A model generated the notes under the pieces. That model did no database searches. It worked only from the letters and a program-made list of their open reading frames with translations, and had not been told where the DNA came from. Below are positions 6,852-13,623 of a DNA stretch of 13,623 nucleotides, in pieces. This DNA is from Chloroflexota bacterium. GTDB lineage: Bacteria > Chloroflexota > Dehalococcoidia > SM23-28-2 > RBG-16-64-32. Each line of letters starts with the position of its first letter. Position 1 is the first letter of the stretch. The position numbers were made by a program, and so were the translations under genes. The DNA lies in the NCBI GenBank assembly GCA_022561095.1, contig JADFRV010000045.1, forward strand, positions 1 to 13,623, given 5' to 3'.

Positions 6852-7994
6852 ATGGCTAAGAACCCGTTACTAGAGATCAGAGAGCATGGCCAGAGCGTCT
6901 GGCAGGACTACATCCGCCGCAAGCAGACTCTCTCTGGCGAGTTGGAGAAGCTGATCGCCGAGGACGGGCTGCGAGGCCAGACCTCGAACCCCACATACTT
7001 TGAGAAGGCGATCGCAGGCAGCAACGACTACGACGATGCCCTGAAGGCCCTCGTCCAGCAAGGAAAGGATGTCGACAGCATCTACGAGGCGCTGGCGGTC
7101 GAGGATATCCAGGCGGCGACCGACCTCTTCCGCCCCGTCTACGACTCGTTGCAGGGAGCCGATGGCTTCGTGAGCCTGGAGGTCTCTCCAGAGCTCGCGC
7201 ACGATACTCAGGCGACCATTGAGCAGGCGCGCCACCTGTTCGCCGCCGTCGATAGGCCCAACGTGATGATCAAAGTGCCCGGCACGCCCGCCAGCATACC
7301 CGCCATTGAGCAGCTAATCAGTGAAGGCATCAACATCAACGTTACTCTCCTGTTCTCTCTGGAGGCGTATGAGCAGGCCGCCAACGCCTACATCGCCGGA
7401 CTGGAGAGATACGCCGACGGAAACGGCGACCTCTCCCGCCTCGCCTCGGTGGCCAGCTTCTTCCTGAGCCGTGTCGATACCATGGTGGACCGCAAGCTGG
7501 AGACGCTCATCCGAGAGACGGAGGGCTCCGCTGCCAAAGCGGAGATGGAGTCGCTTCTGGGGAAGACGGCCGTCGCCCAGGCGAAGCTCGCCTACGCCAG
7601 ATTCAAGTCACTGTTCGGAAGCCCGCGCTTTCAGGCGCTCAAGGAGAAGGGCGCCCGCGTCCAGAGGCCATTGTGGGCCAGCACCGGCGCCAAGAACCCC
7701 AATTACAGCGACGTCATGTACATCGAACCGCTCATCGGGCCCGACACGGTCAATACCGTGCCGCCAGCCACCATGGACGCCTTCCGTGACCACGGGCTCG
7801 TGGCGGCTACTCTGGAGAAGGGCCTGGAGGAAGCTCAGGCCACCCTGGCAGCGCTGGCCGAGTTCGGCATCGACATGGATGAGGTGACTGATCAACTGCT
7901 GGACGACGGCGTCAGCCTCTTCGCTAACTCATTCCGCGAGTTAATGGCATGCATCTCCGCTCAGCGGACAGCCATCCTCGCTCCGGCCGGCTGA
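6852..7994 (+). CDS. tal: Transaldolase
   Basis: Transaldolase moves a dihydroxyacetone unit from sedoheptulose 7-phosphate to glyceraldehyde 3-phosphate in the non-oxidative pentose phosphate pathway. The 380-residue length and blocks match the longer actinobacterial/cyanobacterial type. These include GLRGQTSNPTYFEKAI (40-55), SLEVSPELAHDT near 108-119, the Schiff-base lysine K141 in NVMIKVPGT, ININVTLLFS (160-169), and RPLWASTGAKNPNYSD (272-287) followed by YIEPLIGPDTVNTVPP. I chose the ATG at 6852 over the one at 6840 because GGAGG (6842-6846) sits 5 bases before it and MAKNPLLEI is a natural N-terminus. It is the first gene of the tal-zwf-opcA unit; zwf starts 23 bp after its stop. The stop lies in the loop of a strong inverted repeat. 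Confidence 0.95.
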   Translation: MAKNPLLEIREHGQSVWQDYIRRKQTLSGELEKLIAEDGLRGQTSNPTYFEKAIAGSNDYDDALKALVQQGKDVDSIYEALAVEDIQAATDLFRPVYDSLQGADGFVSLEVSPELAHDTQATIEQARHLFAAVDRPNVMIKVPGTPASIPAIEQLISEGININVTLLFSLEAYEQAANAYIAGLERYADGNGDLSRLASVASFFLSRVDTMVDRKLETLIRETEGSAAKAEMESLLGKTAVAQAKLAYARFKSLFGSPRFQALKEKGARVQRPLWASTGAKNPNYSDVMYIEPLIGPDTVNTVPPATMDAFRDHGLVAATLEKGLEEAQATLAALAEFGIDMDEVTDQLLDDGVSLFANSFRELMACISAQRTAILAPAG

Positions 7995-8007
7995 CGCGGC
8001 CGGAGCG
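7979..8007 (+). promoter_or_regulatory. Intercistronic hairpin between tal and zwf
   Basis: CGCTCCGGCCG (7979-7989) and CGGCCGGAGCG (7997-8007) are perfectly complementary: an 11-bp stem with 10 G-C pairs and a 7-nt loop. The tal TGA (7992-7994) is in the loop. The right arm contains GGAG (8002-8005), the only Shine-Dalgarno candidate for zwf. No T tract follows, so it is not a typical intrinsic terminator. It may mask the zwf ribosome site until a ribosome finishing tal opens it, or protect an mRNA end. Confidence 0.6.
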
Positions 8008-8017
8008 CCAAGATACG

Positions 8018-9562
8018 ATGACGATTGAGGAGACAGTAGAGAACCCCCTGAGGGTGGGCATGCGTAGCCAGCGCACGCCGGAGCCGAATACGCTGGTCAT
8101 CTTCGGCGCCAGCGGCGACCTTACCCAGCGGAAACTCGTCCCCGCCCTGTACGACCTCTCGCTGGAGGGGTCGCTGCCCGGCGGCTTCTCCGTCGTGGGC
8201 ATGGCACGACGACCCAAGACCCACTCAGAATTCCGCTCCGAGATGAAGGGCGCGGTCGTCCAGCATTCACGCACGAAACCGCTCCAACCCTCCGCCTGGG
8301 ACGCCTTCGCGGCCAACATCTACTACTGCCAAGCCGAATTCAACGATCCGGGAGGCTACGTCCAGTTAGCCAACATGCTGCAGAAGATCGAGAGCGAGAC
8401 CGGCTGTCACAACAGGCTGTACTACTTAGCCACGCCTCCCAGATACTACAGCGAGATCGCCAAGCAACTTGGCGAGGCGGGCCTCACGGCAAGCGACGAC
8501 GGCTGGACGCGTATCATCGTAGAGAAGCCGTTCGGGCGTGACCTGGCCAGCGCCGCGGAGCTGAACCGTACCCTCCTCAGCGTGTTCAGCGAGGATCAGA
8601 TCTACCGCATCGACCATTACCTGGGGAAGGATACCGTCCAGAACATCCTCGTCTTCCGCTTCGCCAACGGCATCTTCGAGCCCATATGGGACCGCCGCTA
8701 CATCGACCACGTTCAGATCACAATGGCCGAGAGCATCGGCATTGAGGGGCGCGGCGGCTATTACGAAAGGGCCGGCGTCATCCGCGATATCATCCAGAAC
8801 CACGCCCTGCAGCTCCTCTCGCTGGCAGCGATGGAGCCGCCCGCCACTTTCGAACCTGACGCCGTCCGCGACGAGAAGGTGAAGGTGCTTCGGGCCGTCC
8901 GTCCCATCCCGCCCGAAGATGCACAGGAGTCCACTGTTCGCGGCCAGTACGGGCCGGGCGTGATCTCCGGTCAACAAGTGGCCGGCTACCGCGAAGAGGA
9001 TAAAGTGGCGGCAGGTTCGGCGACGGAGACGTACCTGGCGCTCAGGTTGTTCATAGATAACTGGCGCTGGGCCGGGGTGCCGTTCTACATTCGCTCCGGT
9101 AAGCGCCTACCCAAGCGAGTCACGGAGATCGCGATCATGTTCAGGCAGCCGCCGTTGGCCCTTTTCCCCACCACCGATGGCAGCCGCATTGAGCCCAACG
9201 TTCTCAGCATTACCATCCAACCGGACGAGGGCATCTCGCTTAAATTCGGCTCAAAGGTGCCCGGAACTGGGGCGGCTCTAAGCATCCGGCCAGTGGAGAT
9301 GGACTTCCGCTACGGCACTTCCTTCGGGGTTGCCGCGCCGGACGCCTACGAGCGCCTGCTGCTGGATTCGATGCTGGGAGACGCTACGCTGTTTACCCGC
9401 CGCGACGAGGTGGAGGCGGCCTGGGCGTTCGTCAACCCCATAACCGAGGGCTGGACGAACCCTGAGCCGCCGAGTTTCCCCAACTATGAGGCCGGCACCT
9501 GGGGCCCTGACGAGGCGGACGAGTTCATCCAGCGCGACGGCCGCAAATGGCGGAGGTTGTAG
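8018..9562 (+). CDS. zwf: Glucose-6-phosphate dehydrogenase
   Basis: The enzyme oxidises glucose 6-phosphate to 6-phosphogluconolactone, making NADPH at the entry of the oxidative pentose phosphate pathway. The 514-residue protein has the nucleotide-binding GASGDLTQRKL (30-40), EKPFG (169-173) and the substrate/catalytic block RIDHYLGK (197-204), with the base H in this motif at about 202 by family and the substrate lysine at 204. Later come YIRSGKRLPKR and the C-terminal NYEAGTWGP typical of the family. The ATG at 8018 is chosen because ENPLRVGMRSQRTPEPN precedes the Rossmann strand as in related Zwf proteins; ATG 8060 is an alternative and ATG 7949 would overlap tal. Its GGAG is 12 bases upstream and buried in the tal-zwf hairpin. 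opcA starts 5 bp after the stop, so the two are almost certainly co-transcribed. Confidence 0.96.
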   Translation: MTIEETVENPLRVGMRSQRTPEPNTLVIFGASGDLTQRKLVPALYDLSLEGSLPGGFSVVGMARRPKTHSEFRSEMKGAVVQHSRTKPLQPSAWDAFAANIYYCQAEFNDPGGYVQLANMLQKIESETGCHNRLYYLATPPRYYSEIAKQLGEAGLTASDDGWTRIIVEKPFGRDLASAAELNRTLLSVFSEDQIYRIDHYLGKDTVQNILVFRFANGIFEPIWDRRYIDHVQITMAESIGIEGRGGYYERAGVIRDIIQNHALQLLSLAAMEPPATFEPDAVRDEKVKVLRAVRPIPPEDAQESTVRGQYGPGVISGQQVAGYREEDKVAAGSATETYLALRLFIDNWRWAGVPFYIRSGKRLPKRVTEIAIMFRQPPLALFPTTDGSRIEPNVLSITIQPDEGISLKFGSKVPGTGAALSIRPVEMDFRYGTSFGVAAPDAYERLLLDSMLGDATLFTRRDEVEAAWAFVNPITEGWTNPEPPSFPNYEAGTWGPDEADEFIQRDGRKWRRL

Positions 9563-9567
9563 ACCGC

Positions 9568-10716
9568 ATGGAGGTCCTTGACGAATATCGTGCGATCCTA
9601 AGCGGCGAAGCCCGCAGGGTGGACGTGCCCGCCGTTGAGAGCGAGCTTACACAGCTATGGAAGGCGGCCGCCCAGGATACCCTCGAGGGCCAGCCAGTCG
9701 TCCGTGCCTGTGTGCTCAACCTCGTAGGGTACGCCCAAGGAGATGATGTCGCCCAACACATCAACGAGGTGATCTCGCGGGTCTCAGGGCGGCATCCAAA
9801 TCGCTCCATCATCATCGTTGCCGACCCCGACGCCAAGTCCGCTGGGCTCCGCGCCTCCATCTCCGCCCACTGCCAGATCCCGCCCGCTGGCGGCAGGCAA
9901 GTGTGCAGCGAGCAAATCACTCTTCACGCCTCTGGCGCCGCGGTGGATGAGGTCCACGGGACCGTACTGCCGCTGCTTGTGCCGGGCCTGCCCGTCTTCC
10001 TCTGGTGGCACGACGAGCCGCCCCTGGATAATCACCTGTTTCAGGAGTTGCTGGATAGCTGCGACCATCTGGTGATTGACTCCGCAGACTTTGCGCCTGA
10101 GCGCGCCGCCGACCTACTTGCGGACCTACAGCGGATCACCCAGGAAAGCGATATCGCGTTGAGCGATCTCAACTGGGCACGGCTCACCCACTGGCGGGAG
10201 CTCGTTGCCCAGTTCTTCGATGCCTCGCCCGGGCGGCAGTACCTGGACCGCCTGGACGCGGTGAGCGTGGAGATCGCCTCCGTTCACGGCAAGCAGCCTG
10301 ACCTCACGGAGGGTCTACTCCTCATCGGTTGGCTGGCGTCGCGCTTGGGCTGGGTCTTGGAGGAGGGCGCTCTGCGGTCGCGCTTGGACGCTATGTCCTT
10401 CAAGCTCAAAAGCGGTGCTGGGCCGGTGACAGTGAAGCTAACCCCGGACCCACATCACCCCGGTGAGGGGCTACACTCGCTCTCGCTCCAGGCCGCCGGC
10501 GGCGCCGTCTTCGCCATCTCCCGCAGCGCTGACGACCCGGCCTGCGGGATCGTCAGCGCTGAGCTACCCGAAGGCAGCGGCTACTCGCGTGTCGTGCAGA
10601 TGGACCTGCCCTCAGAGGCGACGCTGCTGAGCGATGAACTGGATTCGCCCGGCCACGATGCCGTGTTCGAGGAGACGCTCGCCCAGGCTGTTCGGCTCAT
10701 GGACGGTGGTCAGTAA
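9568..10716 (+). CDS. opcA: Glucose-6-phosphate dehydrogenase assembly protein OpcA
   Basis: OpcA is the partner that promotes assembly and activity of Zwf; it is known best from cyanobacteria and actinobacteria and is nearly always beside zwf, as here. The 382-residue protein shows family blocks HPNRSIIIVAD (76-86), PLLVPGLPVFLWWHDEP (near 135-151) and the strongly conserved DLNWARLTHWRELVAQFFD (200-218). Five cysteines are present; cyanobacterial OpcA is redox-responsive, but nothing here proves that for this protein. The ATG at 9568 is preferred over 9547, which would overlap zwf by 16 bp and has no ribosome site. GGAGG at 9552-9556 lies 11 bases before 9568, inside the last codons of zwf. 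It is the last gene of the plus-strand unit. Confidence 0.93.
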   Translation: MEVLDEYRAILSGEARRVDVPAVESELTQLWKAAAQDTLEGQPVVRACVLNLVGYAQGDDVAQHINEVISRVSGRHPNRSIIIVADPDAKSAGLRASISAHCQIPPAGGRQVCSEQITLHASGAAVDEVHGTVLPLLVPGLPVFLWWHDEPPLDNHLFQELLDSCDHLVIDSADFAPERAADLLADLQRITQESDIALSDLNWARLTHWRELVAQFFDASPGRQYLDRLDAVSVEIASVHGKQPDLTEGLLLIGWLASRLGWVLEEGALRSRLDAMSFKLKSGAGPVTVKLTPDPHHPGEGLHSLSLQAAGGAVFAISRSADDPACGIVSAELPEGSGYSRVVQMDLPSEATLLSDELDSPGHDAVFEETLAQAVRLMDGGQ

Positions 10717-10736
10717 GCGGTTTTATCCCCGCGCAA

Positions 10737-10762
10737 GGCTGGTAGACCAGCCCTCGTCTTTA
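10737..10762 (+). terminator. Candidate terminator after opcA
   Basis: GGCTGG-taga-CCAGCC (10737-10752) is a perfect 6-bp GC-rich stem with a 4-nt loop, 20 bp after the opcA stop, followed by the fairly T-rich CTCGTCTTTA. It sits between convergent units and might also act on the minus-strand transcript. Confidence 0.45.
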
Positions 10763-10765
10763 CGG

Positions 10766-10879
10766 TTACACATCTCTAAAGCCGTCCAAGAAGCCGACAA
10801 TGCCCGCGGCCAGCAAGCCCGGCGCCACGATGGAGACCATCGACACGGACGCCAGGATTATGGTGACACGAAGCCGTAT
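10766..10879 (-). CDS. Possible 37-residue membrane peptide with ATA start
   Basis: On the minus strand, 13 bp after the metallo-hydrolase stop, a frame bounded by TAG (10880-10882) and TAA (10766-10768) reads IRLRVTIILASVSMVSIVAP and continues through LLAAGIVGFLDGFRDV. This is a short basic N-terminus, one long hydrophobic stretch and a charged tail, the usual look of a small single-span membrane protein. The first codon after the TAG is ATA, with AAGG 7-8 bases upstream at start-codon distance. Canonical in-frame starts (GTG, ATG) occur only near residues 12-14 and lack a ribosome site. It could be a real small gene with a very rare start, a decayed gene, a sequencing error (ATG read as ATA), or chance. 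Confidence 0.3.
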   Translation of the reverse strand: MRLRVTIILASVSMVSIVAPGLLAAGIVGFLDGFRDV

Positions 10880-10892
10880 CTAGTTACCTTGT

Positions 10893-11567
10893 TTACTCTG
10901 AGCGCCGGCGTGCCAGCTCCTCGAGGACGAACGGATTGGTCTGACGTTCGATTCCGATCTTCGTCTCCTGCATGTGTCCGGGGAGGACGACCGTATCGTC
11001 CGGCAGCTCAAGCAGACGGTCGACGATGCTGGACATCTCCTGGCCGTAATCGCCGCCCTGCAGGTCCGTCCGCCCGATGGAGCCGCGAAACAGAGTGTCG
11101 CCGCTGAACAGCATGCCTTCCGTGTAGAAGGAGAGGCTGCCGGGCGTGTGGCCGGGCGTGTGGATCACCTTCAGCTTGACGCCCTCCACCTCCACCTCGT
11201 CGCCGTCCGCCAGGAGGGCATCCGGCTCCGGCGGCGGCTCTACCTCCTGACCCAGTAGCCCGCTGGCGGCCCCTGCCGCGCCGCGCGCGATCTCCAGCTC
11301 CTGAGGATGGAGCAGGAACTTGGCCCCGGTCGCCTCCTTGACTCCGCGGACGCCCAGGATGTGGTCAAGGTGCGCGTGGGAGTTCGCGATGAGCTTGATG
11401 TTCAACCCCATGTCCTTGGCTAGGGCCATGATCTCTTCCGGCTGGTCGCCCGGGTCGATTGCGATCCCTTCGCGTGTCTTGCGAGAGCCGATGATCCAGC
11501 AGTTTTCCGCGAAGACACCCACGACGATGCCTCGCACCATGAGCTCGCTCACCTGTGGCTCTGCCAT
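10893..11567 (-). CDS. Metallo-beta-lactamase fold hydrolase, glyoxalase II-like
   Basis: The 224-residue protein has the complete two-metal set of the glyoxalase II branch. These are SHAHLDH (H64, H66, D68, H69), H140 in HTPGHTPGS, D157 in FSGDTLF and H198 in LPGHMQET. SIGRTDLQGGD (163-173) and the ending ERQTNPF (207-213) are typical of the short YcbL-type proteins, which lack the C-terminal substrate domain of classical GloB. It probably hydrolyses a thioester such as an S-acyl-thiol; the substrate is unknown. The ATG at 11567 follows GAGGGG with about 5-nt spacing. It lies 56 bp after the enoyl-CoA hydratase/isomerase on the same strand, so a role in thioester or CoA metabolism with its neighbours is plausible but unproven. 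Confidence 0.92.
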   Translation of the reverse strand: MAEPQVSELMVRGIVVGVFAENCWIIGSRKTREGIAIDPGDQPEEIMALAKDMGLNIKLIANSHAHLDHILGVRGVKEATGAKFLLHPQELEIARGAAGAASGLLGQEVEPPPEPDALLADGDEVEVEGVKLKVIHTPGHTPGSLSFYTEGMLFSGDTLFRGSIGRTDLQGGDYGQEMSSIVDRLLELPDDTVVLPGHMQETKIGIERQTNPFVLEELARRRSE

Positions 11568-11623
11568 ACTAGCCCCTCAACGTGTGCATGGCGCCTTCAG
11601 CGACCCGTTCACAGTGCCGGCGA

Positions 11624-12427
11624 CTATCGGCCCCGGAACTGCGCGGGGCGCTTCTGCAGGAAGGACTGCACCCCCTCCTTGAAGTCTTCAGTCTGGAAAA
11701 GCGGCAGGAGCTGCAGGAAGACGTGATGAACGTTCGCCTCAAACGTCTCTTCCAGCCCCAAGCGCATCATCCGTTTCGTCGCCTGAACGGCGAGCGGCGC
11801 GTTGGCTGCTATCTCGGCCGCGATCTCGTGAGTGACCGGCATGAGCTGGTCCGGCTCGACCACGCGGTTAACGAGGCCCATCTCTAGCGCCTCCCCAGCG
11901 CTGAGCGTCATACCGCGAAACGCCACCTCCGCCGCCTTCGCCCAGCCGATAAGCCGCGGCAGCAACCAGCTCCCGCCGCTCTCCGGCAGAATACCCCGCT
12001 TCGTGAACACGGCTGCCAGCTTCGCTTCCGTGGAGGCGATGCGGATGTCGCAGCCGAGAGCCATGTCCAGGCCGTAGCCGGCAGCCGGACCGTTCAAGGC
12101 ACAGATGACGGGCTTGTCCGTAGTGTGGAGGACGATAGGCGGGCTGCCGGCAAGGTCAAAGCGGACGTTCGCCAGACCGCCTCCGCCGTTAGCACCGATA
12201 CCGGTGCCCGCGGCAAGGTCCTTCAGGTCAAGCCCGGCGCAGAAGCCTCGTCCCGCTCCCGTAATGACGATCACGCGCACCTCCCGGTCCACATCCGAGT
12301 CCCGCAAGGCCTTGCTCAGGGAGTCGAGCATCGGCCCGGTGATAGCGTTCAGCCGGTCGGGCCGATTGAGGGTGATCGTCGCGACGCCGCCGGACACCTC
12401 GTACAGCAGGTCGGTGTAGTCAGACAT
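11624..12427 (-). CDS. Enoyl-CoA hydratase/isomerase (crotonase) family protein
   Basis: The 267-residue protein is a crotonase-fold enzyme acting on acyl-CoA thioesters. Oxyanion-hole segments are GFCAGLDLKDL (61-71) and LNGPAAGYGLDMAL (111-124). The two glutamates of classical enoyl-CoA hydratase are not kept: the first aligns with D121 and the second with a phenylalanine (about F141). Instead an acid, E149 in GILPESGGSWLLPRL, sits where isomerases such as PaaG-type and dienoyl-CoA isomerases carry an aspartate. This suggests double-bond isomerisation or a ring-modifying reaction rather than plain hydration. The start is firm: AAGGAGG lies 6 bases before the ATG. It is 45 bp after the acyl-CoA ligase gene, consistent with an operon in which the ligase makes its CoA substrate. 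Confidence 0.92.
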   Translation of the reverse strand: MSDYTDLLYEVSGGVATITLNRPDRLNAITGPMLDSLSKALRDSDVDREVRVIVITGAGRGFCAGLDLKDLAAGTGIGANGGGGLANVRFDLAGSPPIVLHTTDKPVICALNGPAAGYGLDMALGCDIRIASTEAKLAAVFTKRGILPESGGSWLLPRLIGWAKAAEVAFRGMTLSAGEALEMGLVNRVVEPDQLMPVTHEIAAEIAANAPLAVQATKRMMRLGLEETFEANVHHVFLQLLPLFQTEDFKEGVQSFLQKRPAQFRGR

Positions 12428-12472
12428 CTTACGCCTCCTTCAGATGAAACCGCCGGTGCTACGTGAGATCCA

Positions 12473-13623
12473 CTAAGACCCGGCGACGCGTCGCTTTTGG
12501 CCCGCCCAGTAGGGCTCCCGCAGCTCGCGCTTGAGCACCTTACCAGTAGGGTTGCGGGGGAGCGCCTTGACGAATTCAACCGAGCGGGGTCGCTCAAATC
12601 CCCCAAGCTTATCCCGGCAGAAGTCGATGACCTCCTCCTCGGTTGCCGTAGCCTTATCGCGCAGAACAACGATCGCCTTCACGGTCTCACCCCACTGTTT
12701 GTCCGGCACGCCGATTACGGCGGCGTCGGCGATCGCGGGGTGCTTGAACAGCACGTCCTCTATCACACGGGGGTAGATGTTCTCCCCGCCGGAGACGATC
12801 ATGTCCTTCACCCGATCCTGGATGTAGATGTAGCCTTCATCGTCCATGACGCCGGCGTCGCCGGTGTGCATCCAGCCGCCGCGCAGCGCCTCGGCCGACT
12901 CGTCGGGCAGGTTCCAGTAACACTTCATGAGCTGAGGTCCGCGGCCGATGATCTCGCCGATGGTGCCATTGGGCAGCGGCTTATCATCCTCGTCCACAAC
13001 CCGCAGCTCGGTCCCCAAGAGGGGACGCCCGGCGGAGAGGAGCAGCTCTGGCTTCTCCTTCAGCGCCACCTCGTGGTCGGCGGGGAGTAGGTAGGTGAGG
13101 ACAGCGGTAGTCTCGGTCATGCCGTAGCCCTGGGCGAAGTCGCACTTGAACACCTCCACGGCGCGTCGAAGCGTCTCCTCGGCGATAGGGGAGGCGCCGT
13201 AGGTGATGCGCCGCAGGTTGCCGTAGTCGCGCTCCGCGATGTCCGGAACGAAGACGAGACAGGCCTGGATCATCGCCGGGATGAGCGTAGCCTGTACCAT
13301 ATTCTCCTCACTCAGCGCCCGGACGACCTCCATAGGGTTGAAGTCCTCCTGGATATACAGACTGCCGCCCCCGGCTACAGACGCGAAGGCGGTGATCGCG
13401 GCGGCGGCGTGATAGAGGGGCGCGACGATAAGGGCGCGCTCGCCTGGGGTCCCCTGCACCACAAGCTGGAGCTGGTGCAGCTGCGCGCTTACGGCGCCGT
13501 GGGTGAGCACCGCGCCTTTGGGGTGGCCGGTGGTGCCGCTGGTGTACAGCTGGTAGACGTCATGCTCGTCGGTGCTGACCCGGTCTGGGGCCGCATCGGG
13601 CTGGTCAGCGACCCAGCGGTGGT
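12473..13623 (-). CDS. Acyl-CoA ligase (AMP-binding enzyme), partial (5' end beyond window)
   Basis: The frame stays open to the right edge; 382 C-terminal residues are visible, about two thirds to three quarters of a usual 500-560-residue ligase. The GTG at 13508-13510 is internal, because the codons before it encode the ATP-binding P-loop YTSGTTGHPKG (13514-13546). Further motifs are ITYGASPI, QGYGMTETTAV, HTGDAGVMDDEGY and the hinge/C-domain stretch DRVKDMIVSGGENIYPRVIE. The catalytic lysine is in NPTGKVLKREL (near 12540). The enzyme activates a carboxylic acid to an acyl-AMP and then an acyl-CoA. The sequence suits medium/long-chain or aromatic acids and does not tell which. It is the upstream visible gene of a minus-strand set with the isomerase and the hydrolase. 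Confidence 0.94.
   Translation of the reverse strand, partial: HRWVADQPDAAPDRVSTDEHDVYQLYTSGTTGHPKGAVLTHGAVSAQLHQLQLVVQGTPGERALIVAPLYHAAAAITAFASVAGGGSLYIQEDFNPMEVVRALSEENMVQATLIPAMIQACLVFVPDIAERDYGNLRRITYGASPIAEETLRRAVEVFKCDFAQGYGMTETTAVLTYLLPADHEVALKEKPELLLSAGRPLLGTELRVVDEDDKPLPNGTIGEIIGRGPQLMKCYWNLPDESAEALRGGWMHTGDAGVMDDEGYIYIQDRVKDMIVSGGENIYPRVIEDVLFKHPAIADAAVIGVPDKQWGETVKAIVVLRDKATATEEEVIDFCRDKLGGFERPRSVEFVKALPRNPTGKVLKRELREPYWAGQKRRVAGS

Noticed and set aside
1..13623. Search for CRISPR arrays, insertion sequences, integrase or tRNA-linked attachment duplications.
   Set aside because: No regularly spaced repeats, transposase-like proteins or second copy of the tRNA end were seen.

Overview
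The window is GC-rich bacterial chromosome with no sign of mobile elements, phage or CRISPR. The gene mix suggests a Chloroflexota lineage, perhaps Dehalococcoidia or SAR202: a CHK/APH-like kinase, a CBS-containing site-2 protease, a LarA-type DUF2088 protein, an actinobacterial-type long transaldolase, and zwf with opcA. That placement is inference from gene content and protein character; no marker gene in the window settles it.

Left part (1-3450). A kinase-like phosphotransferase gene runs off the left edge on the minus strand. Behind it, also on the minus strand, is a CAT-anticodon tRNA with an encoded CCA end and a well-formed -35/-10 promoter. A plus-strand membrane-anchored GAF/HD-GYP protein (predicted c-di-GMP phosphodiesterase) follows and may be preceded by a short leader ORF. 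It converges on a minus-strand alpha/beta hydrolase.

Middle part (3450-10720), all on the plus strand. A DUF167/YggU gene diverges from the hydrolase. Next come a site-2 protease with a possible coupled leader ORF, a LarA-like protein with changes at key racemase positions, and the tal-zwf-opcA pentose phosphate operon. Candidate -10 elements lie before the DUF167, protease, LarA and tal genes. The tal-zwf junction holds a perfect 11-bp GC-rich inverted repeat with the tal stop codon in its loop and the only zwf ribosome-binding candidate in its right arm. This is the clearest unlisted structure in the window.

Right part (10720-13623), minus strand. An acyl-CoA ligase (cut by the right edge), an enoyl-CoA hydratase/isomerase and a glyoxalase II-like metallo-hydrolase are closely spaced and look like one operon for acid activation and breakdown. 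A possible 37-residue membrane peptide, readable only from an ATA codon, lies just after the hydrolase.

Functionally, tal, zwf and opcA supply NADPH and rearrange sugar phosphates. The ligase and isomerase handle CoA thioesters. The HD-GYP protein and the protease are signalling and membrane proteolysis factors. I see no convincing new multi-gene system; the leads are regulatory structures, possible small peptides and two enzymes with altered active sites.
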